DNA of 64,000 nucleotides from Stigonema ocellatum SAG 48.90 = DSM 106950 (GCA_016903675.1 JADQBA010000035.1:3349-67348); one strand, 5' to 3'. Numbered from the stretch's first letter, positions 32,791-40,967 are shown. The notes: generated by a model from the sequence alone, not told the origin. Made by a program: numbers and translations.

Positions 32791-33974
32791 GGAATAGCAA
32801 TTGTAATTTTGCAACCATCACCAGGAGCGCTGTTAATATGAAAAGTGCCTCCTAGTGCAAAAGTGCGATCGCCCATACTCTGAAGTCCAAAACCTTTAGT
32901 ATTTTGAGCTAAATCAAACCCTGTACCGTTATCCTGAATTCTCAGATGCAAACTTGTTGCTGTCGTAGTTAGTTCTAGTTTAACTTCTGTAGCTTGTGCA
33001 TACTTACAAATATTTGTAAATGATTCTTGGATAATACGGAAGATAGCAGTGCTAATTTCAATTGGAATGGGACGAGATAAAATAATTTCGCAAATCGGTG
33101 CAACACCAGTAGCACGGTGAACATTTTCCGCTAGACCAGCAATTGCTTTTTCTAATGATTGCTCTTGCAAGGGATGGGAACGCATAGCAGAAACCGATTG
33201 ACGCACATCTTGTAGTGCCTTAGAACCAAGTTCCTTTGCCTTGGCTAGAAAAGTTAAAGCTTTGTATGGATTAGAGTTCAAAAGCTTCAAGGCAGTTTCT
33301 AATTGCAGATTCAACGCTGTGAGAGAGTGTCCCAATGAATCGTGGATTTCGCGAGCAATGCGGTTGCGTTCTTCGAGGGTGGCTTGATTTTCAATTTGCA
33401 AAGCATATTGACGAAGTTTTTCATTAGCCATTGCTAGTTTCTCTCGGCTCTTTCGCTCAGAGATTACCGCGTTCATCAATAACAAAACAAATACTAAAGC
33501 TAATGCAAATAACAGCGTAATATTCAATGTGAAAAAGAAAAAACGCTCTTGTTCTACTGGTGATGATGGTATCCGGTCAAATTTATATTTTAATGTTAAG
33601 ATAAAAAAAATAAATGATAAGCCAGTAACTATCAGACGACCGGGTAAATTAAAAATTAAGCAACTGCGAATTACTAAAATTACATACACAAAGGGAAATA
33701 CTCGAGCAGTTATTCCACCCAAAAACCCAGTTATTAAAATTAAGAATATTTCAGAGCCTGTGTATAGGATCTTAGTTGTTTTATTAGTGGTAGGCAATCT
33801 TAAGCCCATTAAACCAAAAAGCAGCAGGCTACAAATTGTGAGTTCAGGAAATTTATTATGAAATCGATTGTAAGATGGTATTGTTACTGTAAAAGCAGCA
33901 AAAGTTAGCAATATCCACTCCAAATAAAGTAGAAATCTAAAAGGATGATTGTTGAATTGAATTGGACGGCTCAT
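32775..33974 (-). CDS. HisKA_3-type sensor histidine kinase
   Basis: A membrane sensor kinase of 399 residues. The N-terminal 170 residues hold about six hydrophobic helices. The HisKA_3 motif is ERNRIAREIHDSLGHSLTALN with the phosphoacceptor His. The HATPase has a typical NarX-like form: IIQESFTNICKYAQATEV and DNGTGFDLAQNTKGFGLQSM. This class partners NarL-type regulators, and the regulator at 29202 is the only one in the window, on the same strand. The membrane part rather than a soluble domain is the sensor. Confidence 0.9.
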   Translation of the reverse strand: MSRPIQFNNHPFRFLLYLEWILLTFAAFTVTIPSYNRFHNKFPELTICSLLLFGLMGLRLPTTNKTTKILYTGSEIFLILITGFLGGITARVFPFVYVILVIRSCLIFNLPGRLIVTGLSFIFFILTLKYKFDRIPSSPVEQERFFFFTLNITLLFALALVFVLLLMNAVISERKSREKLAMANEKLRQYALQIENQATLEERNRIAREIHDSLGHSLTALNLQLETALKLLNSNPYKALTFLAKAKELGSKALQDVRQSVSAMRSHPLQEQSLEKAIAGLAENVHRATGVAPICEIILSRPIPIEISTAIFRIIQESFTNICKYAQATEVKLELTTTATSLHLRIQDNGTGFDLAQNTKGFGLQSMGDRTFALGGTFHINSAPGDGCKITIAIPLIRV

Positions 33975-34178
33975 AGGAGTTAGGAGTTAAGAATGAGGAG
34001 TGAGGAGTTAAGAAGAATAAAAAATATTATAGTTGATCAATCAAAATTTATAACTCCTTACTTTTAGATAAAACATGACTAAAGTCATGGGTGGATTCGT
34101 GACTTTTTGCCAATGTAACTGTTGATGAAAAATTTCTATGATGGGGACATCAACACAAATAAAACCACAAGAGCCTAA

Positions 34179-34625
34179 ATGAAATTACAAAAATTATCAC
34201 TTATAGTAGGAGCGATCGCCCTCAGTTTAACCGCGACCACCGTTGCTGTCAAAGCACAAACCATCTCCTCTTCACCCCTGATTGTTGCACAAGCCTCTGA
34301 ACATCATTCATTCTGGCAAAGTTTAGGACTGACGGATGATCAAAAAGCCCAAATTAAGCAGATTCGCCATAACACCCGCGATCAAATTAAGAACATTCTC
34401 ACCCCAGCGCAACAAGATCAGTTAAAAACCGCAAGGCAAAACCATCAGGGTTGGCGGCAGGCCAAGGATTCTCTGAATCTTACTGACGATCAAAAAAACC
34501 AAATACGGCAACTTATTCAGTCACAGAAACAACAGATTGACGGAGTCCTGACTCCTGAACAAAAGCAGCAACAGCAGCAACACTGGAAAAACAGACATTC
34601 TCAAGACCAAGAACCCAATTCCTAA
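34179..34625 (+). CDS. Spy/CpxP-like periplasmic protein
   Basis: A 148-residue exported protein. A signal peptide is clear (MKLQKLSLIVGAIALSLTATTVAVKA). The mature part is helical and has four LTxxQ-type motifs: LTDDQKAQIKQ, LTPAQQDQL, LTDDQKNQIRQ and LTPEQKQQ, the hallmark of the Spy/CpxP fold that acts as an ATP-independent periplasmic chaperone or stress sensor. The C-terminus is Gln-rich. Chaperone function is inferred from the family. It is upstream of repeats and appears monocistronic. Confidence 0.82.
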   Translation: MKLQKLSLIVGAIALSLTATTVAVKAQTISSSPLIVAQASEHHSFWQSLGLTDDQKAQIKQIRHNTRDQIKNILTPAQQDQLKTARQNHQGWRQAKDSLNLTDDQKNQIRQLIQSQKQQIDGVLTPEQKQQQQQHWKNRHSQDQEPNS

Positions 34626-34782
34626 TTTATAGGAGTTGTGCCCCAATACTCTTCAGTTAAGGCGTTGATCCCCGAGACAAGCGCGGAGTCATATAGGTCG
34701 GTCTGAGTGCTGGACAAATAGACCAACGAGCGCCAGCGTCAGAATTATATTTCCCATGCTATCTCTTGGGATCAACATAACT

Positions 34783-34883
34783 ACTCCCGAACCGGTGTAA
34801 GATTACCGATCTTCTTTCTCTTCTTTCTTCGTGTCCTTCGCGTCTTCGCGGTTAAATAGGTAATCTTCGGGCGGTTCGGGAGT
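34783..34883. mobile_element. 101-base MITE-like element with ACTCCCGAACCG ends
   Basis: Left end ACTCCCGAACCGGTGTAAGATTACC and right end GGTAATCTTCGGGCGG...GGGAGT are 25-base inverted repeats with about four mismatches. The body is CTTTCTTCGTGTCCTTCGCG, a sequence word common in cyanobacterial spacers. Its right end recurs at 27764-27796. No coding capacity. Confidence 0.8.
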
Positions 34884-35010
34884 AAGCAATAAAATCTTTG
34901 CAGAGTTAATGGGTGGGCAGAGCATTGCCCACCTTTTCTTGTAAAAGTTGGGAATTATAAGTTATTAGTTAAGAATTAACTCTTAACTAATAACTCCTAA
35001 CTCCCCAAAT

Positions 35011-35241
35011 ATGTCCAAAGAATTTGCTATTGGTACTAAAGTCCGCGTCGTGGCGCTACCGCCCTATGTTAAAACTGCGGAACCCATGCCCATGCTGCGA
35101 CCTCCCGATGTGATTCACGTTGGTGAAGAGGGGGTAGTCATTGACCGCCGTCCCGGAGGATATTGGGGTGTACGCTTTGCTAAGGGAGCCTTTCTTTTGG
35201 ATAGCCAGTACATCGAAAGCAGCGATATATCTCCTGCATAG
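35011..35241 (+). CDS. sipA: SipA, NblS-interacting regulatory protein
   Basis: A 76-residue beta-barrel (DUF3148) protein. In Synechococcus, SipA binds the sensor kinase NblS (Hik33) and stimulates its activity in the control of high-light and nutrient-stress genes. The recognition features are FAIGTKVRVVALPPYVKTAE, PMPMLRPPDV and GYWGVRFAKGAFLLDSQYIE. Length and start match relatives. No nblS or rpaB gene is nearby. It is a stand-alone gene between two repeat-rich spacers. Confidence 0.9.
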   Translation: MSKEFAIGTKVRVVALPPYVKTAEPMPMLRPPDVIHVGEEGVVIDRRPGGYWGVRFAKGAFLLDSQYIESSDISPA

Positions 35242-35250
35242 GAATCCGTG

Positions 35251-35404
35251 CAGGAGTTACAAATACCCCCACCCCTTTGGGTTCGTCAAAAGTCAAAAGT
35301 CAAAAATCAAAAGTGTTTTAAGTTTTGACTTTTGAATTTTGACTTTTGAATTTCCGCGTAGCGGCTTGTCCCCCTTGTCCAGATATTAAATAGGATTGCC
35401 ATAT
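35251..35404. repeat. Interspersed element with GACTTTT repeats, copy 2
   Basis: Reverse-complement counterpart of the element at 2005-2161: GGAGTTACAAATACCCCCAC, CAAAAGTCAAAAGTCAAAA and GTTTTGACTTTTGA heptamers, CCGCGTAGCGGCTTGTCCCC and the end TAGGATTGCCATAT. The terminal AGGATTGC.ATAT links it to the TATAGCAATCC element family. Confidence 0.75.
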
Positions 35405-35471
35405 CTGACTAGGAGCCAGAATAACAACAAGAATTGTAAACTTGTTTTAAGTTGTGATTCTGGTCTGCATG

Positions 35472-36026
35472 ATGATTTCTCGCCGCACTTTTTTAAGCAT
35501 ATTATTTGCCAGTGGTTTTGCTCTCATCAGTTGGTTAAATTTTCCTTCAACTGCTGAGGCGTTTGGTGGCAAACTTCCTTCTATTAATCAACCCGCGCCA
35601 GACTTTACTTTGCCTACTAACACTGGTGATGGCAAAATTTCCCTTTCTGACTTGCACGGTAAGTGGTTAGTCCTTTACTTTTATCCCAAAGACTTTACCC
35701 CTGGTTGCACAATAGAAGCTCGTCGCTTCCAGCAAGACTTACCCAAATATCTAGAAAAAAACACTCAAATTATTGGTGTCAGTGCTGACGACGTTGATTC
35801 CCACGCCGAGTTTTGTGATTCTGAAGGGCTAAAGTTTCCGCTGTTAGCTGATACCACTGGCGCGGTAAGTAAAGCTTACGGTTCTTGGATGAGTTTCATA
35901 TCTAAGCGCCACACTTTTATCATCGATCCCAAGGGCATCCTGCGCGACACTTTTGTTAAGGTCAATCCAGCCATCCATAGCAAAGAAATTCTGAGACGAC
36001 TCAGTGAATTGCAACAAGCAACATGA
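35472..36026 (+). CDS. Peroxiredoxin Q (BCP type), exported
   Basis: Thiol peroxidase that reduces H2O2 and organic hydroperoxides. The peroxidatic Cys is in YPKDFTPGCTIEA near residue 82. The resolving Cys usually five residues later (C-x4-C) is not present: the sequence is CTIEARRF. A second Cys occurs in AEFCDSEGL, so it may be a 1-Cys or atypical type. The N-terminus has a Tat- or Sec-like signal (MISRRTFLSILFASGFALIS, cleavage near AEAFG), so it should act in the lumen or periplasm. Starts at GTG 35454, ATG 35469 or ATG 35472 are possible; the last directly precedes the arginine pair. Confidence 0.88.
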   Translation: MISRRTFLSILFASGFALISWLNFPSTAEAFGGKLPSINQPAPDFTLPTNTGDGKISLSDLHGKWLVLYFYPKDFTPGCTIEARRFQQDLPKYLEKNTQIIGVSADDVDSHAEFCDSEGLKFPLLADTTGAVSKAYGSWMSFISKRHTFIIDPKGILRDTFVKVNPAIHSKEILRRLSELQQAT

Positions 36027-36648
36027 AAAGAAAGGGTGTAGGGGTGTAGGGGTGTACATTGATTGGTGTCAACTTAAGCTGTAACCCTTGAAAATATAGG
36101 CTTCTAGTTACTAGGCTCTGCCTGGTAACTCTGTTCAAGGAGGCTCTGCCTCCTCTTAAAGTTGGAGGCAGAGCCTCCTTTAATGGATTCCCACGCTCTG
36201 CGTGGGAACCAGAAAGGTCTGGAACGGGCGTTTAAGTAGGTGGGCGTAAATAAACATAACTAGACGAATGTCCGCAGCGAGGAGGTACGACGAAGCACTT
36301 CGCTTGCGGTTTCGACCTTTTTACATTTGTACTTGTTAGGTTTATTCGTGCCTACCTACTTAGTAAGAGGTTTGGCTTTAAGTTGACACCAATGGGCACT
36401 GCCGTGCCCCTACGACAATTTGTGGTTCAATAAACAGAAAATAGCTGTAACTAATGGTGACTGCTCTACTACAGGCGACAGTGAACTCTAGTTTTTCTCC
36501 CTGTTCCTAGATTCCGTAATTATCCGTGCTGACGCTAGTAATAGTTGATGCGCTTTGACCGAAACTCGTAGGGCGCAAGCCCCTGACTTTAGGCATGGGG
36601 TAAGCCCGTCGGGACTTTAGTCCCCGTCAAAAATCTATGTTTTTTTTG
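36027..36648. other. Repeat cluster without genes
   Basis: From left: GGGGTGTA units, GGAGGCTCTGCCTCC...GGAGGCAGAGCCTCC inverted repeats (about 36139-36178), CCCACGCTCTGCGTGGG, the 130-base element at 36233-36362, a GGGCACTGCCGTGCCC repeat, and at 36580-36630 CCCCTGACTTTAGGCATGGGG plus CGGGACTTTAGTCCCCG, which resemble ends of IS200/IS605 elements. No open frame of quality. Confidence 0.6.
36233..36362 (+). mobile_element. 130-base element with TAAGTAGGT ends, copy 1
   Basis: Bounded by TAAGTAGGTGGGCGTAAATA and TTTATTCGTGCCTACCTACTTA, with ACTTCGCTTGCGG and GTCCGCAGCGAGG words inside. A copy of exactly the same length in inverted orientation lies at 37748-37877. The two flank the truncated ELWxxDGT gene and the tnpB remnant. 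Confidence 0.85.
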
Positions 36649-36690
36649 CGAAGATCGCACTCTTGTCAGTTGACAAGAGTGCGATCTTCG
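36649..36690. repeat. Perfect 20-base palindromic hairpin
   Basis: CGAAGATCGCACTCTTGTCA (36649-36668) is followed by GT and its perfect reverse complement (36671-36690). A run of eight T precedes it on the plus strand, which is the wrong side for a terminator on either strand. It could be an IS end structure, a protein-binding palindrome or a small RNA stem. Confidence 0.85.
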
Positions 36691-36712
36691 TGCTACAGTA
36701 CAGTGAAACTGG

Positions 36713-36905
36713 TCAATTATTTTGTACCCTACCCCCGGACTGGGGGAAAGTCACGCCTCGGAAGTTATCAATCCCAAGTGGGTTGAGTCCAGGAACCACG
36801 CCTACGGGAATCACCGCCAATGTGTGGGAAACTCCGACAGTCGGATATGTGAGAGATACGGCTGAAACTCTTACAGAATCCCCATGCCTAAAGGCATGGG
36901 GAGTG
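36713..36905 (+). pseudogene. IS200/IS605 tnpB 3' remnant and right end
   Basis: The plus-strand frame encodes GTTPTGITANVWETPTVG, which resembles the variable C-terminal tail of cyanobacterial IS200/IS605 TnpB proteins (a GTT-GI-AN-CGE type word, here with Cys replaced by Trp). Just downstream, CCCCATGCCT (36880-36889) pairs with AGGCATGGGG (36892-36901), typical of an IS200/IS605 right-end hairpin. Beyond 36905 the sequence becomes the ELWxxDGT gene on the other strand. The rest of tnpB and any tnpA are absent, so this is a scar. Confidence 0.6.
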
Positions 36906-37327
36906 TCAATTAGTAACCAAATTTGGAATGCGTTGCCATCCGATGCGGTAACATATAATTTATCACCAACAGCAGTAAGCTTACTTATACTAGTAGCACT
37001 ACTTCCAAGATTAAAATCAGCGACTTGCTCCGCATCGCCACTGCTGTTGATTTTCCATAGCTCATCACCGTTCGTGCCGTCATTGGCTCGAAAGTAGAGG
37101 GTGGTGTTGAAATTTGTGAGAGAACCTGGGTCGGAACTGCCACTCCTAGGATAAATATCAGAGACTAGCTCTGCATTGCCACTGCTGTTGATTCTCCATA
37201 GTTCAGTGCCAGTTGTGCCGTCATTGGCTGCAAAATAGGGGATGCCGTTGACATTTGTCAGAGAACCTGGGTTGGAATTTTGGGTAAAAGAAACGAAATT
37301 GCTCGCTTTATAAATAGAGTCTGCCAT
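36713..37327 (-). pseudogene. ELWxxDGT-repeat protein, 3' end replaced by an IS scar
   Basis: A start of a beta-propeller-like ELWxxDGT repeat protein: NDGTTGTELWRINSSG and NDGTNGDELWKINSSG with PGSLTN-x-N spacers, about 45 residues per repeat. Family members are large secreted or surface proteins; here only two and a half repeats remain. ATG 37327 (MADSIYKASNF) is the likely start, though the frame opens at 37363. From about residue 140 (LLIDTPHAFRHGD) the frame is read from the antisense strand of the tnpB remnant and ends at 36713. It is most likely a gene truncated by IS200/IS605 insertion and later deletion. Confidence 0.7.
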
Positions 37328-37363
37328 GAGTTTTATCTGGAAATATTGAGTAAATGGAATCAA

Positions 37364-37986
37364 CTTGACAGAAAAACTAATACCATATTTAGAGGATTTT
37401 TTAAAAGTCGAAGGGGGTAAAAAATTACGCGAGTCGTCGAATCATAATACGTACAATCGCAATCTAAATAAAAGTCTCTGAGGTTTCTGGTAGTCGTTCG
37501 TAATCTTGACTTACAGCAGTTTTCAGGTAAATAGACCACAGTGATTGAACCAATGTTAAATATCAACCCAAATCTCGACAGCAACACTCTTTAGACCTAT
37601 CTCCACACCCTACTTGACAAGATGTGCGATCGCTTTAAGTTGTCACCAACAGGTTTTTGGTGGGAACACATCTCATTTGCCAAGTATTTGCCCATACCCC
37701 CGCGTTAACAGTACCGACAGTACCAATATCTTACAGCAGTTTTCAGGTAAGTAGGTCGGCACGAATAAACCTAACAAGTACAAATGTAAAAAGCTCGAAA
37801 CCGCAAGCGAAGTGCTTCGTCGTGCAACCTCGCTGCGGACATTCGTATAGTTATGTTTATTTACGCCCACCTACTTAAATATGCCACATTGTAGGGGCAC
37901 TGCACTGCCCATTGGTGTCAACTGGAGCATTAGCCCAAATTTGTTGGGTGTAAGCGTCAATCTGGAGGTGGCGCTTTTGCCTTGAT
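37364..37986. other. Spacer with duplicated short sequence and repeat copy
   Basis: No gene accepted. TTACAGCAGTTTTCAGGTAA occurs identically at 37511-37530 and 37731-37750. On the minus strand both are part of frames reading YLPENCCK, which suggests remnants of the same transposon end. The second copy is fused to the 130-base element at 37748-37877. CACTGCACTGCCC and TTGGTGTCAACT words match those near 36370-36400. Confidence 0.55.
37748..37877 (-). mobile_element. 130-base element with TAAGTAGGT ends, copy 2
   Basis: Inverted copy of 36233-36362, the same length with few differences. It starts TAAGTAGGTCGGCACGAATA and ends TTTACGCCCACCTACTTA. The terminal inverted repeat TAAGTAGGT/ACCTACTTA is kept at both ends. 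Confidence 0.85.
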
Positions 37987-38370
37987 TTAATACCTTACCC
38001 ACCTAGCACCTTGGTTAACAATTGTTCTACCGTTCTTAGTAACTGTGAGATGATCAGGAGTGAGAACGTAACGGTAAGTATCAGGATAATTATGGTTGAG
38101 TGCAACAAAGGTGTTACGTCTGCTGGTCTCAACAAGAGGTAAGGTGATATCGCCATCGCCATTTTTAGCTACACCGACGTAAACCTTGGGAAAATTACGA
38201 CCACAAATATAAATATCGAAATCTCTAGTTTCGGCGTGGACGAATTCTCTGCTGTTACCTTCTGGACATTCATTTCCTATGGGCATTGCTGTGGCTGGTT
38301 TTGCGCCAAGAGGTGCCAACGATGTTACCATGAGGGGTAGGCTTGCGAAAAATAAAATTGCACGTTTCAT
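37987..38370 (-). CDS. Small exported hypothetical protein, paralogue B
   Basis: A 127-residue exported protein, paralogous to that at 12182-12595. The signal peptide is MKRAILFFASLPLMVTSL, with likely cleavage after PATA. Shared words are CPEGN/CPEEN, FVHAET-x-x-FD, YICGRNFP, GDITLPL and YRYVL near the C-terminus, plus a final IVNQGARW-x-x. Short signal and two conserved Cys suggest a small periplasmic domain with one disulfide. Function unknown. Confidence 0.7.
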   Translation of the reverse strand: MKRAILFFASLPLMVTSLAPLGAKPATAMPIGNECPEGNSREFVHAETRDFDIYICGRNFPKVYVGVAKNGDGDITLPLVETSRRNTFVALNHNYPDTYRYVLTPDHLTVTKNGRTIVNQGARWVRY

Positions 38371-38428
38371 ATTATTTGTAGCTTTGGGTGTGTATAAAAA
38401 TTAGATTTTTGTTTTCAAAAACGATTTA

Positions 38429-38455
38429 AAAGGTGGTATAATGCCACCTTTTTTT
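38429..38455 (-). terminator. Hairpin after the peptidoglycan-binding gene
   Basis: AAAGGTGG (38429-38436) pairs with CCACCTTT (38444-38451). On the minus strand the stem is followed by TTTAAATCG, on the plus strand by a further T run. It lies just after the stop of the gene at 38462 and probably terminates it. Confidence 0.65.
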
Positions 38456-38461
38456 GGGTGA

Positions 38462-38701
38462 TTAGTCTTGAGTAGCTAAAGCTTCCCAAGTAGCATTATT
38501 AACAACTCCTGTTACCGGCAAATTACGGCTAGCTTGAAAATCTTTGATAGCATTCTCTGTTCCCGGACCAAAAATGGCATCAGTTTTAATGCTGTTACCA
38601 TGAAAGTTGACTAGAAGTAGTTGCACAATGTAGACAGGCTCACCCTGAGCACCTTTACGCAGTGTGGGCAGATTGCCAGTAGCTGGAGTTGGCTGTGACA
38701 T
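38462..38701 (-). CDS. Peptidoglycan-binding domain protein
   Basis: A 79-residue single PG_binding_1 domain. The pattern LPTLRKGAQGEPVYIVQLLL, FGPGTENAIKDFQ and LPVTGVVNNATWEAL is the three-helix fold repeated in cell-wall hydrolases. No signal peptide or catalytic domain is present. Such free domains are common in cyanobacteria and may act as small wall-binding modules or be exported by other routes. ATG 38701 is preceded by TTGGAGGATTG on the minus strand. Confidence 0.82.
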   Translation of the reverse strand: MSQPTPATGNLPTLRKGAQGEPVYIVQLLLVNFHGNSIKTDAIFGPGTENAIKDFQASRNLPVTGVVNNATWEALATQD

Positions 38702-38948
38702 AAGTTTTCAATCCTCCAAAAAGTGTTAATGACTTGAAGCTTGTTTACTCTTTTATCTACTCATCTAAAACTTCTTTTTTCGGAAAAGTATGACAAAAGT
38801 ATCCTTATACCAAATCTGACCCCCTACCGCCCCCTTAACCCCTGACCCCTGATCCCTGACTTTCAAGAAACACTCTTGAGTGGGGAGTAGGGAGTGGGGA
38901 GTGGGGAGTGGGGGAAGAGGGGGAAGAGGGGGAAGAGGGGAGAATGGG

Positions 38949-39127
38949 GGTGTTTCTTTCATTCATAGCGGGTGGTGTGCCGCCAGTGCGCTTGCTCTCA
39001 AGAAACACAGGGAGTGGGGGAACTCGGGGCCCCCTTTGGGGATTAGGGGGCAGAGGGGGAATGGTGGTGTTTCTTCCATTCATAGGGGGTGGTGCGCCGC
39101 CCGTGGGGTGCTCTTAAGGAACACAGG
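38949..39127. repeat. Two GTGTTTCTT...GAAACAC elements
   Basis: Units at 38949-39010 and 39067-39127 begin GGTGTTTCTTTCATTCATAG or a close variant, contain GGGTGGTG-GCCGCC, and end AAGAAACACAGG or AAGGAACACAGG, so each has inverted ends. An inverted member is at 49561-49614, and a fragment AAGAAACACTCTT at about 38864. Confidence 0.8.
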
Positions 39128-39493
39128 GGTGTAGGGGTGTAGTTTCAGGGGTGTGGGGTAAAAATGTGTTTCGTAAGGATGTTGCGAGTAAGCGTTTCGC
39201 TTTACTCGCAACGCTTACGCATCCGAGGCGATCCTTGGAGGCTCATATCTTGCACCAAGGCCAAGTTGCGAAAATAAAAGCCTAAAAAGCTTATTATTTC
39301 GTAGGGTGGGCACTGCCCACCAGCGTTTATTGAGAAGGTGCAAGATGTCAGCTGACCCTTCTGATGTCTGATGGTAAGGATAAGATTTAGTGGCTAATTT
39401 GGCATTGATCATGATTAGATTCTCCTTACACTTAAATGAGAGGTTCACAATCCAAGCGCTTAATTGGAGGATGGTGAGGTTGACAACAAAGAA

Positions 39494-39517
39494 GCCTGGA
39501 ACCTTTATGTTCCAGGC
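39494..39517 (-). terminator. Perfect nine-base hairpin
   Basis: GCCTGGAAC and GTTCCAGGC around a six-base loop. On the minus strand TTCTTTGTTG follows. No gene ends immediately upstream on either strand, so it may terminate a lost or unseen transcript. Confidence 0.35.
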
Positions 39518-39763
39518 CTTAAGGATTCATTGCCATGACCGAGTTACGGGTAGTAGATGGTAGGTAGTAGGGGCGTATTCCAATAGGCCCCTGCTGTGGG
39601 GGAATAGCTACAGAGCTACCAACTTCGTTATGAAAAAAATATTTATTTCGGAAAGCGCACTCTTAAATAGGTGGAAAATGGGGATAATTACCTATGCTAT
39701 GCCCTATGCCCCATTCCCCATTCCCCATTCCCCATTCCCCATTCCCTATTACCAAGTTTGATT

Positions 39764-40252
39764 ATGCCCAGTTCCAAAATCTTAGCTACATCTTTCGACT
39801 ATCAAGGAGTTTACCCCTGCCCAGTGTGTTGCGTAGGTAAAATTACTCATATGCCATTGATGGAGGCTATGGCTTGTGACTTCTGCCAACAGATTTTTAC
39901 CGTCAATATAGAACAACAGCAACTCAAGATGCCTTCTAGGCAACCTCCACTGATTTGGCGTTGGAATGGCTTTAATTGGACACAAGCCCATCTAGAAGGT
40001 GTGGAATTTGGTTGGGGTTATGTGCTAGCAGCAGCTACATTTATACTTTTTCCTACTGCTTTGATTGGGATAGTAGCTTACAATTTTCCACCATCACCAG
40101 ATACTCCATTATCTTGGATACCATATATTTGGACAGCATTAACCTTGTTGTCGCATTTAGCAATTATTGTTTGGCTGTTTATCGAAATTTATCAGATTCC
40201 AGTCAGGGCTTATGGTCGAGCTATAGGAGAGCGCTTGGGTGGTCGCGGATAA
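39764..40252 (+). CDS. Two-helix membrane protein with N-terminal zinc-ribbon-like part
   Basis: A 162-residue protein of unknown function. The N-terminal part has paired cysteines, YPCPVCCVGKITH and ACDFCQQIF, likely a zinc ribbon. After a loop with PPLIWRWNGFNW come two hydrophobic helices, VLAAATFILFPTALIGIVAY and TALTLLSHLAIIVWLFIEIY. ATG 39764 is preferred to the frame opening at 39671, because the first 31 codons of the latter read through ATTCCCC repeats. It is 67 bases upstream of the J-domain gene on the same strand, and the two may form an operon. Confidence 0.75.
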   Translation: MPSSKILATSFDYQGVYPCPVCCVGKITHMPLMEAMACDFCQQIFTVNIEQQQLKMPSRQPPLIWRWNGFNWTQAHLEGVEFGWGYVLAAATFILFPTALIGIVAYNFPPSPDTPLSWIPYIWTALTLLSHLAIIVWLFIEIYQIPVRAYGRAIGERLGGRG

Positions 40253-40319
40253 ATGATCAGCCTCGTCGGCGGCTTCCTGTTTCATCCTCTGATAAAACTT
40301 ATTGTCCATCAAAAATGGT

Positions 40320-40967
40320 ATGAGCGATCTGGAGCGGTACTATAGATTATTGGAGTTGGAGGCTGGGGCAACACTTGAGGAAGTGAACCAAGCTTACAAA
40401 GATTTGGCTTTTGTCTGGCACCCCGATCGCATTCCAAAAGACAATCTCCGTTTACAACAGAAAGCGCAAAAAAAGCTGCAAGAACTCAATGAAGCTTGTG
40501 AGAAATTGCGTTCTGTAAAAGCCAAGTATCAAACCACGGCTAAAGGGATGTCAGATACAACACAAACCCCACCCGAAAAAACTTATACTCAACCAAAGCC
40601 CAATCCTGATTTAAGTGGCAAAGACTTCAGTCGGGCAAACTTGAAGGGCAGAGATTTATCTGGCAGAAACCTGAGTTATGCTAACTTAAGTGGTGCTAAT
40701 CTCAGCGATACTTTTATGCATAAAGTTAATCTCAGAGGTGCAAATTTGTCTGAAGCCAATTTGTTTAGAGCAAACCTTCTTTTGTCTGACCTGAGAGAAG
40801 CAAATTTACGCTTTACTAACTTAATCGGAGCAGATCTCAGTGGTGCAGATTTGCGGGGAGCTGACTTGACGGGAGCGCGTGTTCGGTCGGGCGATCGCTT
40901 ACTTGTTAAACTGATGGGAGCTAACTTAACTGGCGCAATCATGCCCGATGGCAAAATCTATGAGTGA
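40320..40967 (+). CDS. J-domain plus pentapeptide-repeat protein
   Basis: A 215-residue fusion. Residues 1-65 form a J domain: DLERYYRLLELEAGATLEEV, then the HPD motif in FVWHPDRIPKDN, which recruits and stimulates DnaK. A linker of about 30 residues rich in Thr, Pro and Lys follows. Residues 100-210 are pentapeptide repeats of the A(N/D)L-x-x type (ANLKG, RDLSG, RNLSY, ANLSG and so on), folding as a right-handed quadrilateral helix. The repeats probably target DnaK to a partner or surface. This domain pair is known in cyanobacteria but uncharacterised. Confidence 0.87.
   Translation: MSDLERYYRLLELEAGATLEEVNQAYKDLAFVWHPDRIPKDNLRLQQKAQKKLQELNEACEKLRSVKAKYQTTAKGMSDTTQTPPEKTYTQPKPNPDLSGKDFSRANLKGRDLSGRNLSYANLSGANLSDTFMHKVNLRGANLSEANLFRANLLLSDLREANLRFTNLIGADLSGADLRGADLTGARVRSGDRLLVKLMGANLTGAIMPDGKIYE

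Larger units (their letters stand above)
38702..39763. other. 1 kb spacer with several repeat families
   Basis: No convincing gene. Contents: CCCCTGACCCCTGATCCCTGAC, GGGGAGTGGGGAGT and GGGGGAAGA arrays (38880-38940), two GTGTTTCTT...GAAACAC elements (38949-39010, 39067-39127), GGGTGTAG units, CGCAACGCTTACGC words, a GGTGGGCACTGCCCACC repeat (about 39305-39322), a perfect hairpin GCCTGGAAC/GTTCCAGGC (39494-39517), and ATTCCCC arrays (39710-39750). A minus-strand frame at 39215-39448 crosses repeats and was not accepted. Confidence 0.6.

Noticed and set aside
36649..36690. Rho-independent terminator
   Set aside because: The T run precedes the stem on the plus strand, so neither strand has a T tract after the hairpin.
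36713..37097. Plus-strand 144-codon frame as a real protein
   Set aside because: Only its first part resembles a TnpB tail; the rest is antisense to the ELWxxDGT gene.
39215..39448. 77-codon minus-strand frame
   Set aside because: Half of it is translation of the GTGGGCACTGCCC repeat; no recognisable domain.
40676..40954. Antisense frame with regular Ala-Pro-x-Lys pattern
   Set aside because: It is a shadow of the pentapeptide repeats on the plus strand.
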